A stretch of 20,588 nucleotides of DNA from Caldifarciminota bacterium (lineage in GTDB: Bacteria > Hydrothermota > Tepidihabitantia > Tepidihabitantales > JAOUPE01). The notes below the pieces were generated by a model. The model ran no database searches. It worked only from the letters and a program-made list of their open reading frames with translations, and was not told the origin of the DNA. Positions 8,378-15,803 of the stretch are shown here, piece by piece. Location of the stretch: assembly GCA_029880025.1 (NCBI GenBank), contig JAOUPE010000008.1:1-20588 (forward strand), written 5' to 3'. How positions within the stretch are numbered: the first letter of the stretch is position 1; each line of letters begins with the position of its first letter. The translations under genes were made by a program, and so were the position numbers.

Positions 8378-9559
8378 TTAAATTTTATCCAGAGCCTCAC
8401 GCAAATCTTGGATAATATCTTCTGAGTTTTCGATTCCTACTGAAAGTCGAATCAAATCGTCGGTAATCGAAGCCATTTCCCTATCCTTTTCATCAACATG
8501 GCTATGGGTCATTGAGGCTGGGTGTTCAATTAAGGTTTCGACTCCACCTAAACTTACTGCCAAGCAACAAAGTTTTACATTATTCAACAATGCCTTACCT
8601 GCTTTAAAACCTCCTTTGAGCCCGAAACTGACCATGCCACCTCCAGCCTTCATCTGTTTTTGTACCAAAGGATACTGGGGATGACTTTTTAGCCCAGGAT
8701 AATTAACCCATTTGACCTTAGTATGACCCTCTAGGAATGATGCGACTCTTAATGCATTTTCACAATGCCGCTCCATCCTTAGAACCAACGTCTTAATTCC
8801 GCGATGGACCAGGAAGGCAGCAAAAGGGTCTATTATGCCTCCGATTTGGTTTAAAGTTGTACGCAACTCGTCGAAAATATTTGATTTTTTAACAACAATC
8901 ATTCCAGCGACAACGTCGGCATGACCATTGAGATATTTTGTCATACTATGGATTACAATGTCTGCACCCAAATCTAATGGTCTTTGAATTACTGGTGTAC
9001 TAAATGTATTATCAACAACTACCAGTATATCATTTTGATGGGCTATCTCAGAAGTTGCTGCAATATCTGAAATTACGAGGGTCGGATTACCTGGCGTTTC
9101 CAAAAAGATAAGCTTGGTATTTGGTTTTATTGCCTTTTTGCATTCATTTAAGGAGGAAGTGTCGACAAGGGAAGTCTCAACTCCAAACTTAGTGAGTACG
9201 TCTTTAATTAATCCCAAAGTTGAACCGTAAACGACTTTGCTACAGATCATATGGTCACCATCTTTTAATAACGCCGAAAAAATCGTGTTGATTGCCGCCA
9301 TACCGCTGGCACAGGCTAATCCAGCAGATCCACCTTCCAAAGTTGCAACACAAACTTCCAGTGCTTTAATGGTAGGGTTGCCGAGACGGGTATATATATA
9401 TCCTTCTTCCGAACCAGCAAAAAACGCCGCGCCCTGTTCAACGTTTTTAAAGCGAAAAGTGGAGACTTGATAAATAGGGGGAACAATCGCTCCGTGTTCA
9501 TCTTCAAGCATTCCGGCATGAACCGCCAAAGTATCCATTGAACCGAAATCGCCTTTCAT
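8378..9559 (-). CDS. Cys/Met-metabolism PLP enzyme (cystathionine gamma-synthase/gamma-lyase or methionine gamma-lyase type)
   Basis: The product has 393 residues, the usual family length. The start ATG 9557-9559 is supported by AAGGAG five bases upstream. Fold-type I landmarks are all present: YTRLGNPT (56-63, phosphate-binding Tyr and Arg of the partner subunit), the SGMAA loop (85-89), Tyr111 stacking on PLP, D183 in VVDNTF for the pyridine nitrogen, and the PLP lysine K208 in SMTKYLNGH. These enzymes make or break C-S bonds of cystathionine, homocysteine or methionine. The position just after Tyr111-Gly, a cysteine in well-studied methionine gamma-lyases, is serine here, which leans toward cystathionine synthase or lyase. 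Sequence reading alone cannot fix the substrate. The gene follows the ZIP gene with a 44-nt gap and is probably cotranscribed with it. Confidence 0.93.
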   Translation of the reverse strand: MKGDFGSMDTLAVHAGMLEDEHGAIVPPIYQVSTFRFKNVEQGAAFFAGSEEGYIYTRLGNPTIKALEVCVATLEGGSAGLACASGMAAINTIFSALLKDGDHMICSKVVYGSTLGLIKDVLTKFGVETSLVDTSSLNECKKAIKPNTKLIFLETPGNPTLVISDIAATSEIAHQNDILVVVDNTFSTPVIQRPLDLGADIVIHSMTKYLNGHADVVAGMIVVKKSNIFDELRTTLNQIGGIIDPFAAFLVHRGIKTLVLRMERHCENALRVASFLEGHTKVKWVNYPGLKSHPQYPLVQKQMKAGGGMVSFGLKGGFKAGKALLNNVKLCCLAVSLGGVETLIEHPASMTHSHVDEKDREMASITDDLIRLSVGIENSEDIIQDLREALDKI

Positions 9560-9603
9560 ACTACTCCTTTCAATTTTTTTTCTGTTTCCAAAATCATAAT
9601 TTT

Positions 9604-10335
9604 TTACTCTAAAATTAAACGTAATCCCCAGATGAAACCTAAACCTAACAAAATTAATATAAACTGCAGGATTGATTGTTTCATTTGCTTACTCGCCCTT
9701 AATTCAGGCAATAAATCCACCAAGGCAATATAGGTGAAGCCACCCGCAGCGATGCCAAGAAGTGAAGTTTTTAAGGGTTGGATAGTTGTGCTCAAAAAAT
9801 AAGTGGTCAAGCCGCCAATAACACAGGTTAAAGCACTGATGAAATTAAATAAGAGAGCCTTGCGCATAGTAAATCCACCATAAATGAGAATTCCGAAATC
9901 GCCCAGTTCCTGGGGAATTTCATGAGAAGCAACCACGAGTGAAGTTATAATACCCAATTGGATGTTAGTAATAAAGCTTGCTGCGATTACAACTCCATCA
10001 ATAAAGTTGTGGATTCCATCCCCAATGACATTCAAATAAGTGAAAGCATGGAAATCACACTCTTCTTTATGGCAATGACGCCAGTAAAGGAACTTTTCTA
10101 ATGCAAAAAAGATTAGGATTCCAATTATGAAATACAATGGGGCGTTTTGGTTCAATTCCCAGGATTCGGGCAAAAGGTGAAAAAAAGCCCCCCCGAGTAG
10201 AGTCCCGGTAGCGAAACATACTAACCAAAAAATTAACTTTTGAATTTTTTTTGAATTGATTTTTAAAAATAAGATGCCGACCAATGAGAGTAGGCTAATA
10301 AATATTGTCGAAAGGAGGATTGCAATTAAAACCAT
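9604..10335 (-). CDS. ZIP family divalent metal transporter
   Basis: The 243-residue product has about eight hydrophobic segments and a short charged, histidine/cysteine-bearing loop (HCHKEECDFH, 87-96) that may bind metal in the cytoplasm. ZIP signatures are present: FFHLLPE in the second segment, GDGIHNFIDG (H109, N110, D113) in the fourth and ASHEIPQELGD (H138, E139, E143) in the fifth. The fifth-segment motif has glutamine where many ZIPs have a second histidine (HEIPHE), a variant I believe is common in bacteria. The family moves Zn, Fe or Mn into the cytoplasm down a gradient; the metal here is unknown. The start ATG 10333-10335 has no clear ribosome site and lies nine bases from a TATAAT box, so the mRNA may be leaderless. 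The gene is divergent from the small gene at 10416 and sits upstream of the PLP enzyme. Confidence 0.92.
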   Translation of the reverse strand: MVLIAILLSTIFISLLSLVGILFLKINSKKIQKLIFWLVCFATGTLLGGAFFHLLPESWELNQNAPLYFIIGILIFFALEKFLYWRHCHKEECDFHAFTYLNVIGDGIHNFIDGVVIAASFITNIQLGIITSLVVASHEIPQELGDFGILIYGGFTMRKALLFNFISALTCVIGGLTTYFLSTTIQPLKTSLLGIAAGGFTYIALVDLLPELRASKQMKQSILQFILILLGLGFIWGLRLILE

Positions 10336-10344
10336 TCCGAAGTT

Positions 10345-10372
10345 ATTATAAGACTATGTCGATAGCCGTCAA
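10345..10372 (-). promoter_or_regulatory. Promoter of the ZIP gene, leaderless layout
   Basis: On the minus strand TTGACG (10367-10372) is followed after 16 nt by TATAAT (10345-10350). Predicted transcription begins about 3 nt before the ATG at 10335. Only three bases separate its -35 box from that of the divergent promoter. Confidence 0.65.
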
Positions 10373-10375
10373 GCG

Positions 10376-10404
10376 TTGACATTTGGCATAAAGTTGACTA
10401 TAAT
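10376..10404 (+). promoter_or_regulatory. Perfect consensus promoter of the DUF2007-like gene, leaderless layout
   Basis: TTGACA (10376-10381), a 17-nt spacer and TATAAT (10399-10404) match the consensus exactly. The ATG lies at 10416, so the expected leader is about 5 nt and no ribosome site fits. The motif gtcaa-gcg-ttgac across both -35 boxes is itself a short dyad. Confidence 0.78.
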
Positions 10405-10415
10405 GTTTATTCCGT

Positions 10416-10709
10416 ATGAAAACCAGGGTATTATTCAAACCAGATAACGAGTTATTAGCACTAAGCATTAAATCTTTTTTGGAAAGCGAAGGGATTTATG
10501 CAATTGTTCGCAGTTATCAGATTCCGGCGTATGACAGTATTGCCCAAATGATGCGTCCAAATTGGGGTGAGATTATTGTTAGCGAGGAAGATTATCAACG
10601 AGCCAAAGAACTCTTAGATGTATTCTTAAAAACCACCAAATCTGAATCAAGAGCCGTAGAACCAGACCCAAACCATAATGACAAGCCGGATGATGATGCA
10701 AATGTCTGA
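10416..10709 (+). CDS. DUF2007-like small protein (putative signal-transducing family)
   Basis: The 97-residue product starts KTRVLFKPDNELLALSIKSFL and continues with a strand-turn region and WGEIIVSEEDYQRAKELLDVF. This is the ferredoxin-like pattern of the DUF2007 family, where short proteins compare or bind a partner and are annotated only loosely as signal transducers. The acidic, disordered tail (from about 80, rich in D, N and P) overlaps the next gene. No catalytic residues or membrane segment are seen. It is expressed from its own consensus promoter and is probably cotranscribed with the DUF2905-like gene. The family call is fairly sure; the function is unknown. Confidence 0.8.
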   Translation: MKTRVLFKPDNELLALSIKSFLESEGIYAIVRSYQIPAYDSIAQMMRPNWGEIIVSEEDYQRAKELLDVFLKTTKSESRAVEPDPNHNDKPDDDANV

Positions 10710-10923
10710 ATTTCCTGCTATCGGCAGGTTATTAATTCTAATCGGGTTCTTCATGCTCGTATTGGGTCTTGGGTTTTTACTGTTAGGGAAAATTGGTATT
10801 GGTCGTTTGCCCGGGGATGTGGTAATAAAAAAACCTAACTTCACCTTCTATTTACCAATCGTCAGCTCAATCATTATCTCATTAATTCTTACTCTGCTTC
10901 TAAACTTATTGCTACGCCGTTGA
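10702..10923 (+). CDS. DUF2905-like two-helix membrane protein
   Basis: The product has 73 residues from ATG 10702, giving MSEFPAIGRLLILIGFF. Upstream in-frame ATGs at 10678 and 10690-10696 would add a polar Met-rich lead not expected in the family, so 10702 is preferred. There are two hydrophobic helices (about 7-30 and 50-70) with GRLPGDVVIKKPN between them, the hallmark of DUF2905. It overlaps the preceding gene by 8 nt, which points to translational coupling. It is probably an inner-membrane protein; the family role is unknown. Confidence 0.85.
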   Translation: MSEFPAIGRLLILIGFFMLVLGLGFLLLGKIGIGRLPGDVVIKKPNFTFYLPIVSSIIISLILTLLLNLLLRR

Positions 10924-11017
10924 TTAAAATCATTAACCAATTGAGCGAATGCCAGCAAATAATCCGAATACTATTATATCTTTCGCTGGATTCGGCATCA
11001 TTCGGATAATTATCACT

Positions 11018-14000
11018 ATGCATTGGGTTTTCACTTTTGGCAATAAGCAGAAAGAAGGTCGGTCTTGTTATTCCTGGCGCGGTCCTCACGCTCCGGGTAA
11101 AGTAAAAGAGATACTTGGCGGTAAAGGTGCCGGCTTAGCTGATATGACCAACATTGGTATTCCGGTTCCACCCGGATTCACAATTTCAACTCGTGCCTGT
11201 GTTTTCTATTTGAAGAAAAAAGAATACCCAAGAGGTCTGCTTAAAGAAATTGAGCAAGGAATGAAGTTCATCGAATCGGTTACTGGTCGTAAGTATGGCG
11301 ACCGGGAAAGTCCGCTTCTGGTTTCGGTTCGCTCTGGCGCCAAGTTCTCTATGCCAGGAATGATGGATACGGTCTTAAACCTTGGTTTGAACGAGGAGAC
11401 GGTCCTCGGATTGGCCAAATTGACCAGGAATCAGCGCTTAGCCTATGACTCATACCGGCGTTTTATCCAGATGTTTGGAGATATCGTCTTAGGGATGGAG
11501 CACAGTGACTTTGAAGAGATTTTAGAAGGGCTGAAGTACGGAAAAGGCGTTAGACTTGATACAGAGCTTGGCAGTGATGATCTCGTTCTTTTAGTCGGCA
11601 GATACAAAGAGATAGTCAAAAAGGTCAAGGGGATTGACTTCCCGCAAGATCCAAGGATGCAATTGGATATGGCCATAAGGGCCGTCTTTGAATCATGGGA
11701 CAATCCCCGGGCCATTACCTACCGTAAGCTCAATAATATTCCGGATAACCTGGGCACAGCGGTCAATATTCAGGCCATGGTCTTTGGGAATATGGGAGAA
11801 AATTCTGGTACCGGCGTGGCCTTTACCCGTGATCCAGCCACTGGCGAAAAGATGTTCTATGGCGAGTACCTTCTCAATGCCCAGGGCGAGGATGTGGTTG
11901 CGGGAATCAGAACCCCAAGCCCAATATCTAAGCTGCAAGAAGAGATGCCCGATGTCTATGGCCAGTTGGTCGATATCTACCAGGGATTAGAGACCCATTA
12001 CCGGGATATGCAGGATATTGAATTTACCATTGAGAATGGCGTGCTTTATATGCTCCAGACAAGGACAGGCAAGCGTTTTCCACAGGCTGCGGTGAAGATA
12101 GGTGTGGATATGGTAAAAGAGGGCTTGATTTCAAAAGAAGAGAGTCTATTGAGAATAGAACCGTCTGAGTTAGATAAACTTTTACATCCTCGAGTTGACC
12201 CTGAAGCAAAGGTTAAGGTGATTGCGAAAGGATTACCTGCCTCTCCTGGTGCTGTCTCTGGAGCGGTAGTCTTCTCATCAGAAGATGCTATTGATTGGAA
12301 AGAAAAAGGCAAAGATGTCATTTTTACTCGCTTCGAAACACGAGGACAATGGATAACTCTAGATGAAGCGTTTACCCTTCCCCAGAGATATTTGAAGACA
12401 CAAGATATTATTCTGACCCGGCCTGAAACTATCCCCGATGATGTTGGGGGGATGGCTGCCTCTAAAGGTGTCCTGACTGCCCGTGGTGGAATGACCAGCC
12501 ATGCTGCTGTGGTAGGTCGAGGGATGGGAAAAACCTGTGTAGTAGGTTGTGAGGCAATAAAAGTAGATGAAAAGAACAAAAGATTTAGTGTAGAGATAAC
12601 TATTAAAGAAGGTGAATACATTACATTAGACGGAAATACAGGAAGGGTGATATGGGGTAAAGCACCGACTATCAATATTAAGGACAAAGCAATAGAGATT
12701 TTTGGACACCCAAGGATTGAAATTAAAGATAAAAATGAGATTGAGAAAAGGACACTTGCAAAAGGTAGAGTTACTGCTCCAGGAACAGTCTGTGGTGTGG
12801 TGGCTTTTAATTTGGAAGATGCCTCTGTTTTTCATAAGGAAGGTAAGAATGTAGTTCTGCTCTGTAATGAAATTACTCCGGTAAACCTCGTTACTGTATT
12901 ACCTATGATACAAGGTGTCGTAACTACTAAAAAAGAAGGGGCGACAGCTCATCCTACAGTAGCTATGAAGAATATAATGGATAAATCCGCTATAATAGGA
13001 TGTGACAATATCAAAATTGATGAAGAAAAGAAAGAATTTACAGTTGAAAATAAAAATATTACTATTAAGCAAGGTGAATATATTACCTTAGATGGATATT
13101 CAGGAAGGATAATTCAAGGACAAATACCGATTGTTAGAAAAATAGATGATGAATTTTTAATCTCTCTTTTTGAAACACAAATTGACCCTATGTCAAGACC
13201 AGAAGAAATTAAAGAGATTGCCAGGGGTAATGTACTCTCCATCGGTGTAGTCTCGGGGGTTATTGTCTTTAGTATCCCTGATGCAATTAATTTGAATAAA
13301 GAAGGCAAAGATGTTATCTTAGTCAAAAATGAGCTCAAAGATTCTGAAGAGCAGATTTCTGAGGCAATAAAGGCTGTCGAGGGAATTTTGATTCCTAAAG
13401 GAGGGATGATAACTCCATCTATCCAGCAAATAATTAAGCGAGAAGGTAAATGCTGTATATTTGATTGTGAGATTAAATTAAATGATAAAGAATTTAAAGC
13501 AGAAATAACTATTGAAGAAGGTGAATTCATCACCCTTGATGGAAATTCAGGTCGGGTAATATTGGGACAGGCACCAACTATTGAACCAAAGATGACTGAA
13601 GAATTTGTAGAACTTTTAGAATGGAGTGATAGTGTGAGCAGATTAAAGGTGCGAGCTAATGCTGATACACCTGAAAATGCAATGAAGGCAAGAGAATTTG
13701 GTGCTCAAGGAATTGGACTCTGTCGAACAGAGCATATGTTCTTTGGTAAAGATAGATTACCTATTATGCAGGAGATGATATTGGCAGAAAATAAAGAGAA
13801 AAGAGAAGAAGCCTTAAATAAGTTACTCCCTGAACAAGAAAAGGATTTTATGGGAATTTTTAAGGTTATGGATGGATTCCCGGTTACTATAAGACTACTT
13901 GACCCTCCACTTCATGAATTCTTACCCAGTCTTGAGGAGATAAGAGTATTTTTAGCCAAAGAAAAAGCAAAGGGGGTGAAAGACATTGAAATGATTCGAA

Positions 14001-14701
14001 AATTTGAGGCTATTGAAGAGAAAATAGGGACATTTAGTGAAGTAAATCCCATGTTAGGATTCAGGGGTTGCCGTTTAGGAATCATATATCCTGAAATCTA
14101 TGATATGCAAGTCAAGGCTATATTTGAAGCAGCCACTACTCTTGTTAAAGAGGGATATAAGGTTATTCCGGAGGTGATGATTCCTCTTGTGGGTTATGTT
14201 GAAGAGCTAAGGATTGTTAAAAAAAGAGTAAAAGAGATTGCGGAGGATATTATCAAAAAGGCGGGTGTAGAATTAGAATATTCCATAGGCACAATGATTG
14301 AAGTACCAAGGGCAGCCTTAACTGCTGATGAGATAGCCAAAGAGGCAGAGTTTTTTTCTTTTGGTACCAACGATTTGACTCAAACAGTGCTTGCCTTTTC
14401 AAGGGACGATGCTGAGAAAGAATTTTTATTCCCCTATATAGAAAAGAAGATATTCAATGTAAATCCATTTATGGAAATTGACAGGAAAGGTGTGGGTGAA
14501 ATGATGAAAATTGGAATAGAGAAGGGACGGAAAGAAAGAAAAAATCTTAAAATAGGCATCTGTGGTGAGCATGGAGGTAATCCTGCTTCGGTTGAGTTCT
14601 GTCATCAAATAGGATTAGATTATGTCAGTTGTTCACCATATAGAGTGCCGATTGCAAGGCTTGCGGCTGCTCATGCTCAGTTAAAGTTCCCTATGGAATG
14701 A
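11018..14701 (+). CDS. ppdK: Pyruvate phosphate dikinase with three tandem swivelling (phosphohistidine) domains, probably chimeric
   Basis: PPDK interconverts pyruvate, ATP and Pi with PEP, AMP and PPi through a phosphohistidine. The 1227-residue product is about 340 longer than usual. Start ATG 11018 is chosen because homology begins at MHWVFTFGN; a longer frame from 10949 adds 23 unrelated residues. No ribosome site is seen, but GATAAT at 11005-11010 suggests a leaderless start. Residues about 1-390 form the ATP-grasp part (GGKGAGLADM, VSVRSGAKFSMPGMMDT, QTRTGKRF). The first swivelling domain (402-552) has the canonical GGMTSHAAVV with catalytic H495 and an extra stretch of about 30 residues. 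Two degenerate copies follow (580-706 with H645 in ATAHPTVA, and 734-855 with Pro800 in GGMITPS). The TIM-barrel part (about 870-1227) keeps RTEHMFF, MLGFRGCRLG, FFSFGTNDLTQ and GICGEHGG. GC by hand count is 52% at 11701-11760 but 22% at 13021-13080, as expected for a fusion of unlike halves. Confidence 0.93.
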   Translation: MHWVFTFGNKQKEGRSCYSWRGPHAPGKVKEILGGKGAGLADMTNIGIPVPPGFTISTRACVFYLKKKEYPRGLLKEIEQGMKFIESVTGRKYGDRESPLLVSVRSGAKFSMPGMMDTVLNLGLNEETVLGLAKLTRNQRLAYDSYRRFIQMFGDIVLGMEHSDFEEILEGLKYGKGVRLDTELGSDDLVLLVGRYKEIVKKVKGIDFPQDPRMQLDMAIRAVFESWDNPRAITYRKLNNIPDNLGTAVNIQAMVFGNMGENSGTGVAFTRDPATGEKMFYGEYLLNAQGEDVVAGIRTPSPISKLQEEMPDVYGQLVDIYQGLETHYRDMQDIEFTIENGVLYMLQTRTGKRFPQAAVKIGVDMVKEGLISKEESLLRIEPSELDKLLHPRVDPEAKVKVIAKGLPASPGAVSGAVVFSSEDAIDWKEKGKDVIFTRFETRGQWITLDEAFTLPQRYLKTQDIILTRPETIPDDVGGMAASKGVLTARGGMTSHAAVVGRGMGKTCVVGCEAIKVDEKNKRFSVEITIKEGEYITLDGNTGRVIWGKAPTINIKDKAIEIFGHPRIEIKDKNEIEKRTLAKGRVTAPGTVCGVVAFNLEDASVFHKEGKNVVLLCNEITPVNLVTVLPMIQGVVTTKKEGATAHPTVAMKNIMDKSAIIGCDNIKIDEEKKEFTVENKNITIKQGEYITLDGYSGRIIQGQIPIVRKIDDEFLISLFETQIDPMSRPEEIKEIARGNVLSIGVVSGVIVFSIPDAINLNKEGKDVILVKNELKDSEEQISEAIKAVEGILIPKGGMITPSIQQIIKREGKCCIFDCEIKLNDKEFKAEITIEEGEFITLDGNSGRVILGQAPTIEPKMTEEFVELLEWSDSVSRLKVRANADTPENAMKAREFGAQGIGLCRTEHMFFGKDRLPIMQEMILAENKEKREEALNKLLPEQEKDFMGIFKVMDGFPVTIRLLDPPLHEFLPSLEEIRVFLAKEKAKGVKDIEMIRKFEAIEEKIGTFSEVNPMLGFRGCRLGIIYPEIYDMQVKAIFEAATTLVKEGYKVIPEVMIPLVGYVEELRIVKKRVKEIAEDIIKKAGVELEYSIGTMIEVPRAALTADEIAKEAEFFSFGTNDLTQTVLAFSRDDAEKEFLFPYIEKKIFNVNPFMEIDRKGVGEMMKIGIEKGRKERKNLKIGICGEHGGNPASVEFCHQIGLDYVSCSPYRVPIARLAAAHAQLKFPME
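12221..13582 (+). repeat. Three diverged tandem copies of the phosphohistidine swivelling domain inside ppdK
   Basis: The copies span 12221-12673, 12755-13135 and 13217-13582. Each begins with an AKG/ARG-x-x-x-x-x-G-x-V-x-G strand pair and ends with a form of EGEYITLDGNTGRVI-x-GQAPTI. The catalytic-position codons are CAT (12500), CAT (12950) and CCA (13415). DNA similarity is evident at the unit ends (for example near 12605, 13065 and 13510), which points to internal duplication. Confidence 0.85.
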
Positions 14702-14723
14702 ATTCTTTTTAGCGAGGTTTTAT

Positions 14724-15449
14724 GTGCAAGATAATTTGTTACCGATAATGGAAGACACAAAAAAGTTCATCAATCGTTTAGATGAAGTTGATGATTTATC
14801 CATCGAAATCCTTAAAGAGTTCTTTAAAAATCATCCGGAATTTGGTGAGATATACCTGCGTCTCCAGTATGATTATGTCAGCGGAGCAGGGGTTAGCCGG
14901 GCACTTAGGAATATGTGGATAGAGTATATGTCCTATTCATCAGAGGAATTGATAGAGTTTTATGAAAGAACTACCAGGAAAGGTGAGGAGCCACATTATG
15001 AGAATTTGATGATTGTATTTCTCCTTGGTTTCATTGGTTCAACACTAGCGGGTATTGTAGCAATTGAATATGAAAAGCACAGGAAGGAGATAATAGAAAC
15101 AATCAAAAATGTTCTGAAAGAATCTCAGGAGAGAGTTCATCAGATTAAAGAGAAGATCAAAGAGAAATTCTTACAGCCCATAAGGTATCTCTTTAAAGGT
15201 TTTATCTTACGGGAGATGCTCAGGGAAGGGAAAATTTCTCGACAAGAACACGATGAGATTCTAAAAGGAATTAAGGGGATAGAACTTTATGGAAGAGTAA
15301 TTGGACCCACTGATAAGTATGTGGAATTTGCAAGATATGAGGAAGGTTATCTTAAAAAGCATAGCTTATGTTCTTATGAGAACATCTTAGAAAAACTTTT
15401 TGAGATATTAGTCCAGAAATATGGAAATGGGGCCAAAGGGATTTGCTAA
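14724..15449 (+). CDS. Unknown protein with one membrane helix and a coiled coil
   Basis: The product has 241 residues and starts at GTG 14724, six bases after GAGG (14714-14717). An ATG at 14722 is out of frame and leads only to a short peptide. Residues 1-90 are predicted helical and charged. Residues about 94-116 (NLMIVFLLGFIGSTLAGIVA) form a single hydrophobic segment. A Lys/Glu-rich coiled-coil-like stretch follows (117-150), then a mixed C-terminal region of about 90 residues. I recognise no family and no catalytic motif. The gene follows ppdK by 22 nt and overlaps the next gene by 1 nt (TAATG), so the four genes are probably one operon. A membrane anchor or scaffold for the neighbouring proteins is an inference from this context only. 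Its low GC matches the ppdK 3' half. Confidence 0.8.
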   Translation: MQDNLLPIMEDTKKFINRLDEVDDLSIEILKEFFKNHPEFGEIYLRLQYDYVSGAGVSRALRNMWIEYMSYSSEELIEFYERTTRKGEEPHYENLMIVFLLGFIGSTLAGIVAIEYEKHRKEIIETIKNVLKESQERVHQIKEKIKEKFLQPIRYLFKGFILREMLREGKISRQEHDEILKGIKGIELYGRVIGPTDKYVEFARYEEGYLKKHSLCSYENILEKLFEILVQKYGNGAKGIC

Positions 15450-15793
15450 TGATTAAACTGAAAGGCGAAGGAATAAATCCAAAATTTGCTGTTGGGGAAG
15501 CTAAGGTTATACATACAAGTGATTGGAGCAAATTGAGAGAAATGGCTAAAGAGGCACAAGAAAAAGTAATTGTTATTCCTACTGCTGTTCCTGAATATTT
15601 TATCTTTCTTCAAAATAACTGTGCTGGAATTATCTCTGATGCAGGAACTAAACTTGGCCATCTTGCTTCACTTATGTATCATTATAACAAACCGGGATTA
15701 TTTGGTGCTGAGAATGCAACGCAGATTATCAAAGATGGTATGTGGATTGTCTTAATGGGTGATGAGGCAGAAGTATACGACAAGCCCGAGTAG
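15449..15793 (+). CDS. Free-standing PEP-utilising mobile (swivelling phosphohistidine) domain protein
   Basis: The product has 114 residues from ATG 15449, which overlaps the upstream stop by one base; AAAGGG at 15435-15440 is the ribosome site. A TTG at 15443 is also in frame but is less well placed. The whole protein matches one swivelling domain of the PEP-utiliser class: a G-x-GINPKFAVGEAKVI start, then AGIISDAGTKLGHLASLM, a NKPGLFGAENAT segment and KDGMWIVLMGDEAEVY at the end. H71 aligns with the phosphorylated His of PPDK and PEP synthase (GG-x-T-S/C-H), although the glycine pair and TSH context are altered. There is no ATP-grasp or TIM barrel, so it cannot complete a PPDK or PPS reaction alone. 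It might be phosphorylated in trans by the neighbouring PPDK, or act as a decoy or regulatory subunit. Confidence 0.85.
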   Translation: MIKLKGEGINPKFAVGEAKVIHTSDWSKLREMAKEAQEKVIVIPTAVPEYFIFLQNNCAGIISDAGTKLGHLASLMYHYNKPGLFGAENATQIIKDGMWIVLMGDEAEVYDKPE

Positions 15794-15803
15794 AGGGAAA
15801 ATT

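Noticed and set aside
10949..11017. Upstream extension of ppdK from ATG 10949
   Set aside because: The 23 added residues have no PPDK similarity and no ribosome site precedes them; homology begins at MHWVFTFGN (11018).
12046..12687. Long minus-strand ORF (213 codons) opposite ppdK
   Set aside because: It lies antisense to a strongly conserved coding region, has no ribosome site and shows low-complexity Ser/Pro/Ile composition typical of shadow frames.
12221..13582. CRISPR-like or mobile tandem repeat
   Set aside because: The units are about 450 nt, coding and diverged, and match a protein domain.
15759..15803. ATG 15759 as the HEAT gene start
   Set aside because: It would overlap the upstream gene by 35 nt without a ribosome site; TTG 15804 has GAGGG at the right distance. 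A 5' extension cannot be fully excluded.
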